A stretch of 64,000 nucleotides of DNA, taken from the NCBI GenBank assembly GCA_030144725.1, contig JASKMD010000025.1, positions 4,941,471 through 5,005,470 of the forward strand, read 5' to 3'. This DNA is from Haematococcus lacustris. Its lineage: Eukaryota; Chlorophyta; Chlorophyceae; Chlamydomonadales; Haematococcaceae. The position numbers were made by a program, and so were the translations under genes. The notes below the pieces were generated by a model, which was not told the origin of the DNA, made no database searches, and worked only from the letters and a program-made list of their open reading frames with translations. Position 1 is the stretch's first letter, and each line of letters opens with the position of its first letter. Positions 48,601 through 59,149 of this stretch are shown here, in pieces.

Positions 48601-49365
48601 TATTCAGTGCCGATCCAATGTACGGGACGTTCAGAAAGATGGTCATCATGTTCTCATATCCTGCAGCACGCATGACCATATGCAGTGTGTGACCCATGGC
48701 CAGTGCGTAACCTATGACCAGAGTGTGACCTATGGCTAGGGTGTGACCCACAGCATCCACTGCACTATCGTCAGCCTTATGCCACTTCATTCATCGTTGC
48801 TATTGCACTGCTGTTGTAGGCGTCACACAACTTGCAAACCCCAGACCACGTCAATGATGTGACTTGGCTTTGCATGTCTGGGGCTGTTGCTCTTGGGGGG
48901 CGGCAGCTGCCCTCTATGCCACACGGGTTGAGCGGCGTTGTTGGCTGATCATCCCACCAGAGTAGGGTGGAGCGTCAAGGGTGGGGTGGGCTCTCTTCTG
49001 GCTGCTTGGGTAAGGGAGGGGGCTGGGATGTCAGGGGGAGGTGACAGGGAGAAGGGGGGAGGTTGCTTGGGAGGTGATGGGGAGAAGGGAGGAGGATCGA
49101 GGAAGGAAGGCTCGAGGGAAGGCAGGGAGGGGAGGCGAGAGGAAGTGTATTGACGATCTGGGAGGTGGTGGTTGTAAAGGGATGTGGGGTAGGGAGGGGA
49201 GGTGCCCATCAGACCTGCAGCCAAGGGGCGTGCACGTGGGTTAGGAGATCAAGCTAGGAAACGGGTGTTAGCCACATGCTGGTAGCCACTCATTCCTTAC
49301 CTGTAGCCACAAGTCAAATGAAGCCACCCACTACTTGTAGCCTGTAGCCACTCACTAGCAGAAAG

Positions 49366-49941
49366 AGGAGGGAGGGAGGGAGGGAGGGAGGGAGGGAGGG
49401 AGGGAGGGAGGGAGGGAGGGAGGGAGGGAGGGAGGGAGGGAGGGAGGGAGGGAGGGAGGGAGGGAGGGAGGGAGGGAGGGAGGGAGGGAGGGAGGGAGGG
49501 AGGGAGGGAGGGAGGGAGGGAGGGAGGGAGGGAGGGAGGGAGGGAGGGAGGGAGGGAGGGGAGGGAGGGAGGGAGGGGAGGGAGGGAGGGAGGGAGGGAG
49601 GGAGGGAGGGAGGGAGGGAGGGAGGGAGGGAGGGAGGGAGGGAGGGAGGGAGGGAGGGAGGGAGGGAGGGAGGGAGGGAGGGAGGGAGGGAGGGAGGGAG
49701 GGAGGGAGGGAGGGAGGGAGGGAGGGAGGGAGGGAGGGAGGGAGGGAGGGAGGGAGGGAGGGAGGGAGGGAGGGAGGGAGGGAGGGAGGGAGGGAGGGAG
49801 GGAGGGAGGGAGGGAGGGAGGGAGGGAGGGAGGGAGGGAGGAGGGAGGGAGGGAGGGAGGGAGGGAGGGAGGGAGGGAGGGAGGGAGGGAGGGAGGGAGG
49901 GAGGGAGGGAGGGAGGGAGGGAGGGAGGGAGGGAGGGAGGG
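49366..49941. repeat. (GGGA)n tetranucleotide array in element 1
   Basis: 576 bp of GGGA with three small register breaks. The corresponding array in element 2 (59906-60022, CCCT on this strand) is only about 115 bp, so the array length differs about five-fold between the two element copies. Confidence 0.97.
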
Positions 49942-50370
49942 AACTCCGTCAGACCTGCAGCAACACGGGGCACAGCAGACCTGCAGCAAACTCCGTCAGA
50001 CCTGCAGCAACACGGGCACGCTAGCTGTGTAGGCTGTGTAGGTTGGTAAATGAGGGCCACTGAAAGGCGGGGGGTGGCCACTCACCGCTTAATCCGTGCT
50101 CCTCCATGCCTCATCCTCGTTGGCGCTTACCTTGGTCTTACCTTTGTAGTGGGACGGGCTGCTACGTGGGAAAGGGACGGGCTGCTACGTGCGTTGCGAT
50201 GTATTGCGATGTATTGCGTTGCGATCTCGAGGGTGGCTGCTACGTCTGCTAGATCTACTAGGCTAGCTGCTGCTAGCTGCGTGCGAGAGGGGCTGTGAAG
50301 TACTCTGCTACGTGGCTAAAAAATGGCTGGGAGGCTAGCCGCTGAGATGTGGCTGCCTGGCTGCAGGATG

Positions 50371-51011
50371 TGAACTGCCAGTTCTGTGCGGCTCCTTGTG
50401 TGGGCTTCTATCGTGTAATCAGGACATAAACGCGTTGTGTTCATGTTTGGGCCGTTTGTGATGCTCCAAAGTGGACCCCCATGCACCTTACATAACCAGC
50501 CAAATCAGCCATATAAACGTATTCAAACTCCAGCTGCTCACTCCTTAGGTCCCTCACCACTAAACGACGCAGTTTCCGACGTTCCTTTGGCCTATCCAAC
50601 CCCATGTGCTGGCAATATCGTGCACAGTGTGTTGGTCAGTTTGCCAAAGCACACCTCATCATGCAACAAATCGGGATGGAACCACATCAACAATGCATAA
50701 CACTCTTCGTCATCATACACCTCCTTCACAGTGTCTTGAAACAATGGGCATGGGCTCAAGTGGGGTAGTGGTGTCAGGCTTCATGCATGGCAGGCATGGC
50801 ACACTCATGCACGTGCTGCATGCACAAGCAGCCATGGCCCATTGTATGCACAAGCAGCCATAGCCCTGTCAAGCTGCTGCTGCAACTTGCACCTGGTGGT
50901 GTTGCTGAGCCACCTGCTGCTCCCTCAGCTGCAGGTCCGCCTGTTGCTGCTGCACCTGGTGCTTCTGGGTAGCCACCTGCTGCTCTGGGTAGCCACCTGC
51001 TGCTGCTGCCC
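50371..51011. other. Element 1 interior without a supported gene
   Basis: Present in element 1 and absent from the shorter element 2. Contains a repeated ACCTGCTGCT / GCATGCACAAGCAGCC motif near 50800-51010 but no clear gene. Confidence 0.4.
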
Positions 51012-51671
51012 TCAGCTCAGTTCAGGCTGCAGCTGGTGCAACTGTGCCTCATAAGCACGAGCATCAGCCTGTGCCTGGGCCTCAGCCTCATAAGCAACAG
51101 CATCAGCCTCATAAGCACCAGCCTCATCAGCACCAGCCTCATCAGCCTCATAAGCACCAGCATCAGCCTGTGCCTGGGTCTCAGCCTCAGCAGCACCAGC
51201 CTGGGCCTTGGCTTCAGCCTCAGCAGCCCTGCGCTGTGCCATAACCTCCCTCGCTTTTTGCGCACCGGCACATCTAGCCATCACCCCCCTTTTCTTGGTA
51301 ACCATGGCGTTTACAGGCCTGCACAACGGCAAACACTTCTCACAGCTCAGTGTCTGCATGTTTTTCACTAATTCTTGCCGTTCGTGGTTGCTCAGAAGCC
51401 ACAAGCACCAGTAATCAGGAACTCTTGTGCAACCCAAAAATGGCTGCAACATGTGGACTGAACCTGTTTTCAGCGACAATCCGCAATCGCGGTCACGCTC
51501 CCAACCCACAATGCCATCGACCTGCAGAGGCGCCGTTTGATGACAAAAGGTGACACTTTGGAGCGGGGGGCAAGGAAGCAGGCCGGGAAGCAGCAGCTGA
51601 GCTTGGGAGTGGGTCTCGATTCGAGCTAGGACGTTGCAGCACTGATGCGTGCTAACCTGAAAAGTTGGCAT
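51012..51671 (-). CDS. Hypothetical protein inside element 1, 219 residues
   Basis: ATG at 51671, stop at 51012. The middle has a Cys cluster (LSCEKCLPLC...RCA) that could bind zinc. The C-terminal third is an Ala/Glu/Gln-rich repeat (EAEAQAQADA, AGAYEADEAG) likely to be helical. It could be an element-encoded protein or a captured fragment. No transposase catalytic motif is visible. Confidence 0.35.
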   Translation of the reverse strand: MPTFQVSTHQCCNVLARIETHSQAQLLLPGLLPCPPLQSVTFCHQTAPLQVDGIVGWERDRDCGLSLKTGSVHMLQPFLGCTRVPDYWCLWLLSNHERQELVKNMQTLSCEKCLPLCRPVNAMVTKKRGVMARCAGAQKAREVMAQRRAAEAEAKAQAGAAEAETQAQADAGAYEADEAGADEAGAYEADAVAYEAEAQAQADARAYEAQLHQLQPELS

Positions 51672-52059
51672 GTCCAGTCAGGATGCGTCATTCACGCCGC
51701 TCTGGGTCCAGGCTGCCTATAGCCGTCGCTAAATGTGTCTGCGACGCTCCAGAACACGTCGCGTGTTGGGGGCCAGCCACCCGGCAAACCGCTGGGGCTG
51801 GCTGCACTCTATTCGGGCCATTACTAGCTCATCGCACAAATCGGCGGCCTCATCCGTGCAGAAATGAGTCAGAAAGTTATCTCTTGAGCCATGGGGGTGC
51901 AGCCAATGGCGGGGGTGACCCATTGCATTCCCCACCACCACCACCCCGCCACCAATACAAAAACCAGAATATAGTTGCAGAAGGGTTAAGTCAAAGCACT
52001 CTACATACTCATCCGAGCAGCCAGTCTTGCAGCCGATCTGATCACCACCATGCACGCCC

Positions 52060-52515
52060 TAAACACACAGAACACAGCACTGAACGCACTGAACACAACA
52101 CTCAACACTGAACACATGAACTGAACACACTGAACATAGCACTCAACACAGTGAACATAGCACTCAACACACTGAAGATAGCACTCAACACACTGAACAT
52201 AGCACTCAACACACTGAACATAGCACTCAACACACTGAACACAACACTCAACACACTGAACATAGCACTGAAGGCACTGAACATAGCACTGAACGCACAT
52301 AACATAGCACTGAACACACTGAACCTTGGACTGAACGCACTGAACCTAGCACTGAACGCACTGAACATTGCACTGAACGCACTAAACCTAGCACTGAACG
52401 CACTGAACCTAGCACTGAACGCACTGAACATTGCACTCAACGCACTGAACATTGCACTGAACGCACTGAACCTAGCACTGAACGCACTGAACATTGCACT
52501 GAACGCACTGAACAA
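52060..52515. repeat. Subterminal CACTGAAC array, right end of element 1
   Basis: Inverse complement of the motif in 47780-48600 (ACTGAACGCACTGAACATTGC units), running to within about 140 bp of the right terminus. Confidence 0.95.
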
Positions 52516-52657
52516 TACCCCCCAGCCCCAGCCTTTGACTTTTTTGGCCTGATTTTTTTGTGGTTGACCTGCTTACATTACAAGCTACACATGGGCAAAG
52601 TTTCAGCCCAAACGGGCAAAGTCGGTCCAGGGGCCTGGCTGCTAATTCCTACGAGTG

Positions 52658-53715
52658 TATATCAGTCAACGGGGTCCCTTGTGCAGGGGGTCTCAACACC
52701 GGCATGGCCTGCCCGTGCGGCTGGGCTCCTGTGCGGGATCCTTCACTCCATGGGCAGGCCAGGGCTGATGCTCAAGGCAGTGCCATGAGACGCCACACTT
52801 TTTGGGACTGCCCCCTGGCCTGTGCTGTAGTGCGCGAATTGCGCCGATCCCTGCCCCCTGCTGTTCACCTCCACACCGCCCACCAGGGGGTGTGGGATAT
52901 GGTCTGCTTGGCTGCTTTGGGAGCCATGTGGCGTGGTCGGCGGGTATGGTGGGCACGGCAACTAGCTGCTAGGGATCATACACTCCTACAAACTAATCCC
53001 TGCGTCCGTCCCTGCGTGTTGACCAACCTTGTCCGATCGGGCTGATATTTTTATAGATGGTAGTTTGCAGAAAATTAAACACTTTTTACAAGAAAAATAT
53101 TTTGAAAAAATCAACAGCTGTTGCGCTGTGGCCCGCAACCTATCCCTGCACTCATCCCTGTACTCTAGCCACAGGGCCACAGCGCAGCCGCCTTTGACTT
53201 TTTGGCAATATTTATTCTGAAAAATATGTTTTATTTTCTGCAAACTACTATCTATCAAAATTTCAGCCCGATCGGACAAGGTCGGTCAACACGCAGGGAC
53301 GGACGCAGGGATTAATTTGTAGGAGTGTACTGAAGCCCATGCCCTACGACAAACCTCCTTGGATGAGCTTTGGCACCTGGCTGACGCCCTACTTGATGCC
53401 ACCCCTGCCTTGTCCCTGCGTGACAGAGTGTGCCGCTATGTTGTAGGCGACTTCTGGTCTCAAGTGCAGGACTTTGTTGCATTGCACACCATCCCCCACA
53501 AGTGGCCTGCTGGAAACTCCATTCCTCACAACCACCCATTCATCTGCACCCATGGTGACGGCCAAGCCAGGCAACTACGCACCTACCTGCCTGAGACTGC
53601 TGCCATAGAGGACATGCTCACTGCTGATTTGGAGCACATGCCTTTATCTAGCCTAACTTGGCCTTGGGGGTAGTCGCCTTGTCTTGCTTCCCTTGTCTAG
53701 CTGGCCCTCCTAGTA
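52658..53715 (+). pseudogene. L1-like LINE, plus copy, right half with zinc-finger end
   Basis: Continues the LINE from VNGVPCAGGLNTGMACPCGW through RRHTFWDCPLACAVVRELRR (CCHC-type motif of the LINE C-terminal zf-RVT domain). It is interrupted by a foldback element at 52981-53327, then runs to LDELWHLADALLDATPALS and the stop at 53673. A short 3' region follows up to three CCCCG units at about 53716-53735. Confidence 0.85.
52981..53327. mobile_element. 347-bp foldback MITE with TA target duplication
   Basis: The outer arms of about 125 bp are inverted repeats beginning CACTCCTACAAA and containing CCCTGCGTCCGTCCCTGCGTG and TTTGCAGAAAAT. The core also folds (GCGCTGTGGCC / GGCCACAGCGC). TA lies on each side (52979-52980 and 53328-53329). 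Removing the element and one TA restores the LINE length exactly relative to the intact copy. A TA duplication suggests Tc1/mariner (Stowaway-like) mobilisation. Confidence 0.85.
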
Positions 53716-53734
53716 GGCCCCGCCCCGCCCCGCC

Positions 53735-54352
53735 CCAGGGCACCGGCCCTAGGCAAGGAGTACCCTGGCCTGGGCTTCAAGAAGATGCGTGACCGTGCAC
53801 CCAGGGCTCATGCTCAACAGCCTGTAGCACCATGGTGTGTACACCAGGCACAGTCCAAGCTGTTGCTTACATGAAAGCATGAGTGTCATGCGAAACTTCT
53901 AGCGCCCCACTTTGGAAACGAGGTGGGACCAGTGACACGTGGTGGGACCAATGACACTTTGGAAACGAGGTGGGACCAGGGACAGGAGCTGGCGCGGACA
54001 CCAAGTCCGACTTCTAGATACCATAGCCCCTAGATGTAGAGGAGAGATGTGCTGACGCCCTGCCCGCTGCCACCCTTGCCCTGTCCCTGCGTAAGGAAGT
54101 GTGCTGCTATGTTATATGTGATGTCAGGTCTCAGGAGCAGGACTTTGTAGCCCCACAAACGGCTCATAGGGAACACAACTGCCCGTTCATTTGTACCCAT
54201 GATGACGGCCAAGCCCTGCAGTCGCGCACACACACCTGTCCGAGCCTGCCGCCATTGGGGATATGCTGCCAAAGGCTCTGGCATGAGCGTGTGCAGCCCA
54301 AGACCAAGTTACGACCGGCACGGTTAGCCAGCAAAAGTTGCAATAAGTACGT
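53735..54352 (+). pseudogene. Unit A, copy 2: [10 protein letters not shown] segment and LINE C-terminal relic
   Basis: Starts AGGGCACCGGCCCTAGG directly after three CCCCG units. Otherwise as at 45263-45880 but plus strand, ending at the tRNA-like sequence. Confidence 0.75.
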
Positions 54353-54377
54353 TGCCCTCAATCGGGATCGAACCAAT

Positions 54378-54419
<42 letters not shown>

Positions 54420-54425
54420 AGAGAG
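54353..54425 (-). tRNA. tRNA-Phe(GAA)-like, 5' end replaced by LINE tail
   Basis: D, anticodon and T arms are the same as at 63864-63936, but the 5' acceptor half is replaced by CT repeats (CTCTCTA), the end of the LINE 3' UTR. It pairs poorly with TGAGGGC, so this is probably a dead copy marking the LINE insertion point. Confidence 0.55.
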
Positions 54426-54722
54426 AGAGAGAGGCATTACAGCACCAGTGGCAGGGCCACCGTCACACTGTCTGGGGCAACACACGCTCACACAGAGCAA
54501 ACAGCCCTCATGGGCACCAAGGGGGTACAGGGGGAGGTCTAGCGCTTGTCAGGCCTGCCACACTCTACCCGGACTGCACTAGGCGACAGACAGCAAGGAC
54601 AAGGCACAAAGCTCTAAAGGCGTCCTTAGCGTCCCCACCACCTGCCTACTAGGAGGCCCAGCTAGACAAGGGAGACAAGACAAGGCAACTACCCCCAACG
54701 GCCAGGCTAGGCTAGATCAAAC
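54426..54722 (-). mobile_element. LINE 3' untranslated region ending in (CT)n
   Basis: From the LINE stop codon to the tRNA junction. It ends GGTGCTGTAATGCC followed by a CT tract rather than poly(A). A fragment of the same UTR forms the insertion at 45009-45192. Confidence 0.8.
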
Positions 54723-57700
54723 TCAGTCCAAATCAACAGGTAGCATGTCCTCTATGGCTCCAATGTCAGGCAGGTGGGTGCGTAGCTGCCTGGCTTGGCC
54801 GTCACCATGGGTGCAAATGAAAGGGTGATTGTGAGGAATGGAGTTCCCAGCAGGCCAGTTGTGGGGGATGGTGTGTAATGCAACAAAGTCCTGCACTTGA
54901 GACCAGAAGTCGCCTACAACATAGCGGCACACTCTGTCACGTAGGGACAAGGCAGGGGTGGCATCAGGTAGGGCGTCAGCCAGATGCCAAAGCTCATCCA
55001 AGGAGGCTTGTCTTAGGGCATGGGCTTCAGCATGGTCCCTAGCAGCTAGTTGCCGTGCCCACCATACCCGCCGACCGCGCCACATGGCTCCCAATGCAGC
55101 CAAGCAGACCACATCCCACACCCCCTGGTGGACATGGGTGGTGCAAGGTGACATGGCCAGCCAGACATGCGCAGTGTGGAGGTGAACAGCAGGGGGCAAG
55201 GCTCGGCGCAGTTCGCGCACTACGGCACAGGCTAGGGGGCAGTCCCAGAAAGTGTGGCGCCTCATGGCACTGCCTTGAGCATCAGCCCTGGCCTGCCCTT
55301 GGAGAGAGGGATCTCGCGTAGGCTCCCAGCCGCATGGGCAAGCCATGCCGATGTTGAGACCCCCCGCACAAGGGACCCCGTTGACTGCTAGCCGCCACAT
55401 GACCTCCTTTGATGAGTTCAGCCAGGGTAGCTTCCATAGGGTGGGGACGCGTGAGGCAAGCCAGGCCTCCCCTTGAGCTTGAGTGGCGGGGGGTGAGGAG
55501 GGGAGTGGTAGATGGGGGGCAGAGGTAGGTGTAGGGGGAGGGGACCACATCCCGGCCAGAGCGTCCTTGACAAACCGAGCGTTGGCTTCCGCCCGCAGCA
55601 TGGTGACCGGCTCCATGAGCACCCGGGTGAAGCACTTGACCGTGGCACCCTCAAGGATGGGGATAGGGGAGGGGGCTGGGGCCCTGCCCGTGGGGGGGGC
55701 CTTAGGCAGCCAACCTAGCCGGTCCATCACCATGGCTACTGCCACCCTCTGCAGAGCTTGGGGGTCCGCTGGGGCTGGCAAGGGAGCTTGCCGTGCCACC
55801 TCTTGCTGCCAACCGGTGGGCAGGCGGGCCCACATGGCGAAGAGGCCTGTAGCGCAGCGGGCTGGATTGGCTCGAACGGCCACAGCTATGCTCCTAGCAA
55901 CCTGTTCCTCCCCCCACACCGCCCGCTGCCACTCCCTGGACCCCACCCTGTCCCCCCGGCCCGCTGGCTGAGTGACCCGGCAGAGGTGGAGGAGGCTGCT
56001 GAGGTTGGTGAGGGAGGGGATGGCTGCCAGCTCTTGAAAGCCTGTGGTTGCCCACTCTGCCACCCACTGCAAAGCTTGAGCCCCCGCCTGCTGTGGGAAG
56101 GGGGCAGGGGGCTGCTGGGCGTCCTCCATGGCCAGCAACGGGTTGCCCCACACTGGGATATGGCTGCATGCTGGCCCAACTGGCAGCGGCAGCTCCGGTG
56201 TGAGGTCTGTTGGGCAGCCCAACCCGCGGAGGGCTGCCACAATGCGCCGTAGGAGGCCAGGCAGGCCAGCCTCTGGGAGGTTGCCGCTCACGCCTGGCTT
56301 GGCCCGGGCTAGGGCTAGGAGGTGGAAGGCAGGGTGGAGGTGGGGGCTGGCGGTGAGGAGGATGAGGGGAGTGAGGGACATCCACGCCGCCCGATGAGGC
56401 GGGCGCTGCAAGCGCTGCAGCTGGTTGCGTAGGTGGCGTTGCCTGCCGGGAGTGGTTGCTTGCATGGCTGCTTGCAACTCCCGGCGCCGGCGGACCTGCA
56501 TGGGCTGCAGGGGGAGGCCATCACAGGCCAGGAACCCCAGCAGCTTGCACGCCCACACCGCATGGCGGGCCAGCATGTGTTGCTTCCATGGCAGGAGGCC
56601 AACCCCCCCCTGGCTGGGCGCCCCGGACAGGAGCAGGCCTGGGACCCCGGGCATGGGGCTGCGGGTGCTGCTGTCTGGTGGGACCCCCCTATCTACCAGC
56701 TTCTGGGAGGCTGAGGTGATGCGCTGCAGGAGGGGAGGGGGGGGGAGGCCCATGAACTCCCCATGAAACAGGAAGCGACTAACGGCAAACGTGGAGGCCG
56801 CTAGGCCCCTTCCCATGGCTGACATGTGCAAGCGGGCTAGCTTAGTGAAGGAGTGCTCTACCCCCTCAATCAGCCTTGTCCAAATGGAAGTGGTGTGTGG
56901 TACATCATCAATGTCATTGTGGATGTGCACCCCCAGGGCCTTGTGTATGGTGACCACAGGCATACCGCATACAACACTAGGTGCAGGATGCGTGGTGGGG
57001 TGGCCTACGTGTAAGAGGGTGCTCTTGTCAGTGTTCATGTCTTGACCTGAGGCCTGCTTAAAGACTGCCATGCACAAACACAAGGGCTGCACATCAGCCT
57101 CAGTTAAGGAGCGAATGAAAACTTCTGTGTCATCAGCAAACTGCATGCACACGCGGCGCTGGCCAGCCACTACAACGCCCAGGCTAGGTTGCGCATGCAG
57201 CCAACACGACAAGGCCCAAGCCACAAAGAGGTAGAGGGAAGGGGACAGAGGGCAGCCCTGACGCACTCCAGCCTCCCATTGGGCCCACGGGGACTTGCAC
57301 CCATTGACTACCACGCAAGCGCGACAATCTGACAGCAAAACCTTCACCCACGGCAGAAAGGCACCTGCTCCTACAGCCTCAATCACAGCATACAAGAAGG
57401 GGCGACTGATGGTGTCATACGCTTTGGCAAAGTCAATGAAGGCCACTGCTGCTGAACTAGGCAACCCTGGCATGCCCTGCTGTGCACGCAAAGCCGCTGG
57501 GAGCAACTGTAGGAAGTGGATGTTGTCCCCTATTAGCCTGTTAGGCAGGAAAGCTGACTGTTCTGGGCCTATGCTGTCACCAAGCACACCCACCAAGCGG
57601 GCATTCAACACCCGTGCCAGGACACGATAGTCAGTGTTCAACAAGGTGATGGGCCGGTAGTTGGCTGGTGAGGTGGCGTTGCCTGATTTGCTAATGGGGC

Positions 57701-58157
57701 ACACCGCCCCCCACGTGAACATATGCGGCATGGTGTGCGTGTTGCCTATGGCTGTGAAAAGGAGGGCAAGCAGGGGCTGCAAGCAACCCCTCCCTACCCG
57801 CCACACATTGACTGGCAAACCATCAGGGCCTGGGGCAGAACCTGGTGCCATGTGCTTGCAAGCCACCCTAACCTCCTCACAAGACACTTGAGGAGCACCA
57901 GCCTGACTAGCCACATCATGGTCCACTGGGTTGGCATGCGCCCGAACAGCAGCCAGCACGTGTTGCACAGCCTCACTGTCACACACGGGGTCAGCAGAGA
58001 TGTGTGCATAGTGGGCTACTAGGACTGAGGCAATGGAGGAGGGGGTGGTGGCTAACCCCCCCCCGTGTGTGCGGACAGCGGTCAGGGAAGAGTTAGCATG
58101 AGCAAGCACCCCCTTGAAATGGCCTGCTGCCCGCTCCCCCTCATGCAACCACTGCCA
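54723..58157 (-). CDS. L1-like LINE ORF2, reverse transcriptase half, open frame of about 1144 codons
   Basis: Starts WQWLHEGERAAGHF, at the junction with TIR element 2, so the true N-terminus (endonuclease) is at 61399-62285. RT domain about residues 100-400: PANYRPITLLNTDYRVLARV, EQSAFLPNRLIGDNIHF, FIDFAKAYDTISRPF (first catalytic Asp), GVRQGCPLSPSLYLF, QFADDTEVF (catalytic FADD near residue 341). Near the C-terminus MACPCGW and RRHTFWDCPLACAVV form the zinc-binding region. No stops, so it was recently active or was conserved. The stop is followed by the 3' UTR and a tRNA-Phe junction. Confidence 0.9.
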   Translation of the reverse strand, partial: WQWLHEGERAAGHFKGVLAHANSSLTAVRTHGGGLATTPSSIASVLVAHYAHISADPVCDSEAVQHVLAAVRAHANPVDHDVASQAGAPQVSCEEVRVACKHMAPGSAPGPDGLPVNVWRVGRGCLQPLLALLFTAIGNTHTMPHMFTWGAVCPISKSGNATSPANYRPITLLNTDYRVLARVLNARLVGVLGDSIGPEQSAFLPNRLIGDNIHFLQLLPAALRAQQGMPGLPSSAAVAFIDFAKAYDTISRPFLYAVIEAVGAGAFLPWVKVLLSDCRACVVVNGCKSPWAQWEAGVRQGCPLSPSLYLFVAWALSCWLHAQPSLGVVVAGQRRVCMQFADDTEVFIRSLTEADVQPLCLCMAVFKQASGQDMNTDKSTLLHVGHPTTHPAPSVVCGMPVVTIHKALGVHIHNDIDDVPHTTSIWTRLIEGVEHSFTKLARLHMSAMGRGLAASTFAVSRFLFHGEFMGLPPPPLLQRITSASQKLVDRGVPPDSSTRSPMPGVPGLLLSGAPSQGGVGLLPWKQHMLARHAVWACKLLGFLACDGLPLQPMQVRRRRELQAAMQATTPGRQRHLRNQLQRLQRPPHRAAWMSLTPLILLTASPHLHPAFHLLALARAKPGVSGNLPEAGLPGLLRRIVAALRGLGCPTDLTPELPLPVGPACSHIPVWGNPLLAMEDAQQPPAPFPQQAGAQALQWVAEWATTGFQELAAIPSLTNLSSLLHLCRVTQPAGRGDRVGSREWQRAVWGEEQVARSIAVAVRANPARCATGLFAMWARLPTGWQQEVARQAPLPAPADPQALQRVAVAMVMDRLGWLPKAPPTGRAPAPSPIPILEGATVKCFTRVLMEPVTMLRAEANARFVKDALAGMWSPPPTPTSAPHLPLPSSPPATQAQGEAWLASRVPTLWKLPWLNSSKEVMWRLAVNGVPCAGGLNIGMACPCGWEPTRDPSLQGQARADAQGSAMRRHTFWDCPLACAVVRELRRALPPAVHLHTAHVWLAMSPCTTHVHQGVWDVVCLAALGAMWRGRRVWWARQLAARDHAEAHALRQASLDELWHLADALPDATPALSLRDRVCRYVVGDFWSQVQDFVALHTIPHNWPAGNSIPHNHPFICTHGDGQARQLRTHLPDIGAIEDMLPVDLD

Positions 58158-58289
58158 CACTCGTAGGAATTAGCAGCCAGGCCCCTGGACCGACTTTGGC
58201 CGTTTAGGCTGAAACTTTGCCCACTTGTAGCTTGTAATGTAAGCAAGTCAACCACAAAAAAATCAGGCCAAAAAAGTCAAAGGCTGGGG

Positions 58290-58905
58290 CTGGGGGGTAT
58301 TGTTCAGTGCGTTCAGTGCACGATTCAGTGCGTTCAGTGCACGATTCAGTGCGTTCAGTGCAATGTTCAGTTTGTTGAGTGCACGATTCAGTGCGTTCAG
58401 TGCACGATTCAGTGCGTTCAGTGCACGGTTCAGTGCGTTCAGTGCAATGTTCAGTGCGTTCAGTCCAAGGTTCAGTGCGTTCAGTGCACGGGTCAGTGCG
58501 TTCAGTGCACGGTTAAGTGTATTCAGTGCATGGTTCAGTGCGTTGAGTGCACGATTCAGTGCGTTCAGTACAATGTTCAGTGCGTTCAGTCCAAGGTTCA
58601 GTGCGTTCAGTGCAATGTTCAGTTCGTTCAGTGCACGGTTCAGTGCGTTCAGTGCACGGTTCAGTGCGTTCAGTGCACGGTTCAGTGCGTTCAGTGCAAT
58701 GTTCAGTGTGTTCAGTGTTGTGTTCAGTGTGGTGAGTGCTATGTTCGGTGTGTTGAGTGCAATGTTCAGTGTGTTCAGTGCAACGTTCAGAGTGTTGAGT
58801 GCTATGTTCAGTGTGTACAGTGCAATGTTCATTGTAGTGTTCAGTGCTATGTTCAGTGTAGTGTTCAGTGCTATGTTCAGTGCGTTCAATGTCGTGTTCA
58901 GTGAG
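58290..58905. repeat. Subterminal GTTCAGTG array, left end of element 2
   Basis: GTTCAGTGCGTTCAGTGCA units, beginning about 130 bp from the terminus. Confidence 0.95.
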
Positions 58906-59149
58906 TATGTAGAGTGCAAAGACTTAACCCTTTTGCAAATATATTCTTGATTTCGTATTGGTGGCTGGGTGTGTTGGGTGGGGATGCAATGGGGCGGCAC
59001 GAACCTGAAAATTGGCATGCAAGTTAGACATGAAAAATAAATCTCTGTGCCCTGTACACGACGTCTAGCGTCGGTGCTAGTCAGGCTAGATTCGCGACCC
59101 GTAGCTAGGTAGCCAAGTGGGCGCCAAGCTCTGAAACCGACCTCATCTG

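Larger units (their letters stand above)
47628..52657. mobile_element. CACTA-like TIR element 1, 5.0 kb, inserted in LINE
   Basis: Ends in inverted repeats starting CACTCGTAGGAATTAGC and extending about 60 bp further with similarity. TAT flanks both sides (47625-47627 and 52658-52660), and the two LINE halves rejoin in sequence across it (MWRL / VNGVPC). Next to each terminus is a long array of a GTTCAGTG motif, in opposite orientations. The middle holds a (GGGA)n array and an ORF at 51012-51671. Terminus and 3-bp duplication suggest CACTA/EnSpm. A TA duplication is possible if the nearby bases belong to the element. No recognisable transposase. Confidence 0.72.

Noticed and set aside
49297..50081. 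Proline/serine repeat protein (LPPSLPPS)
   Set aside because: Artefact of the GGGA array inside element 1.
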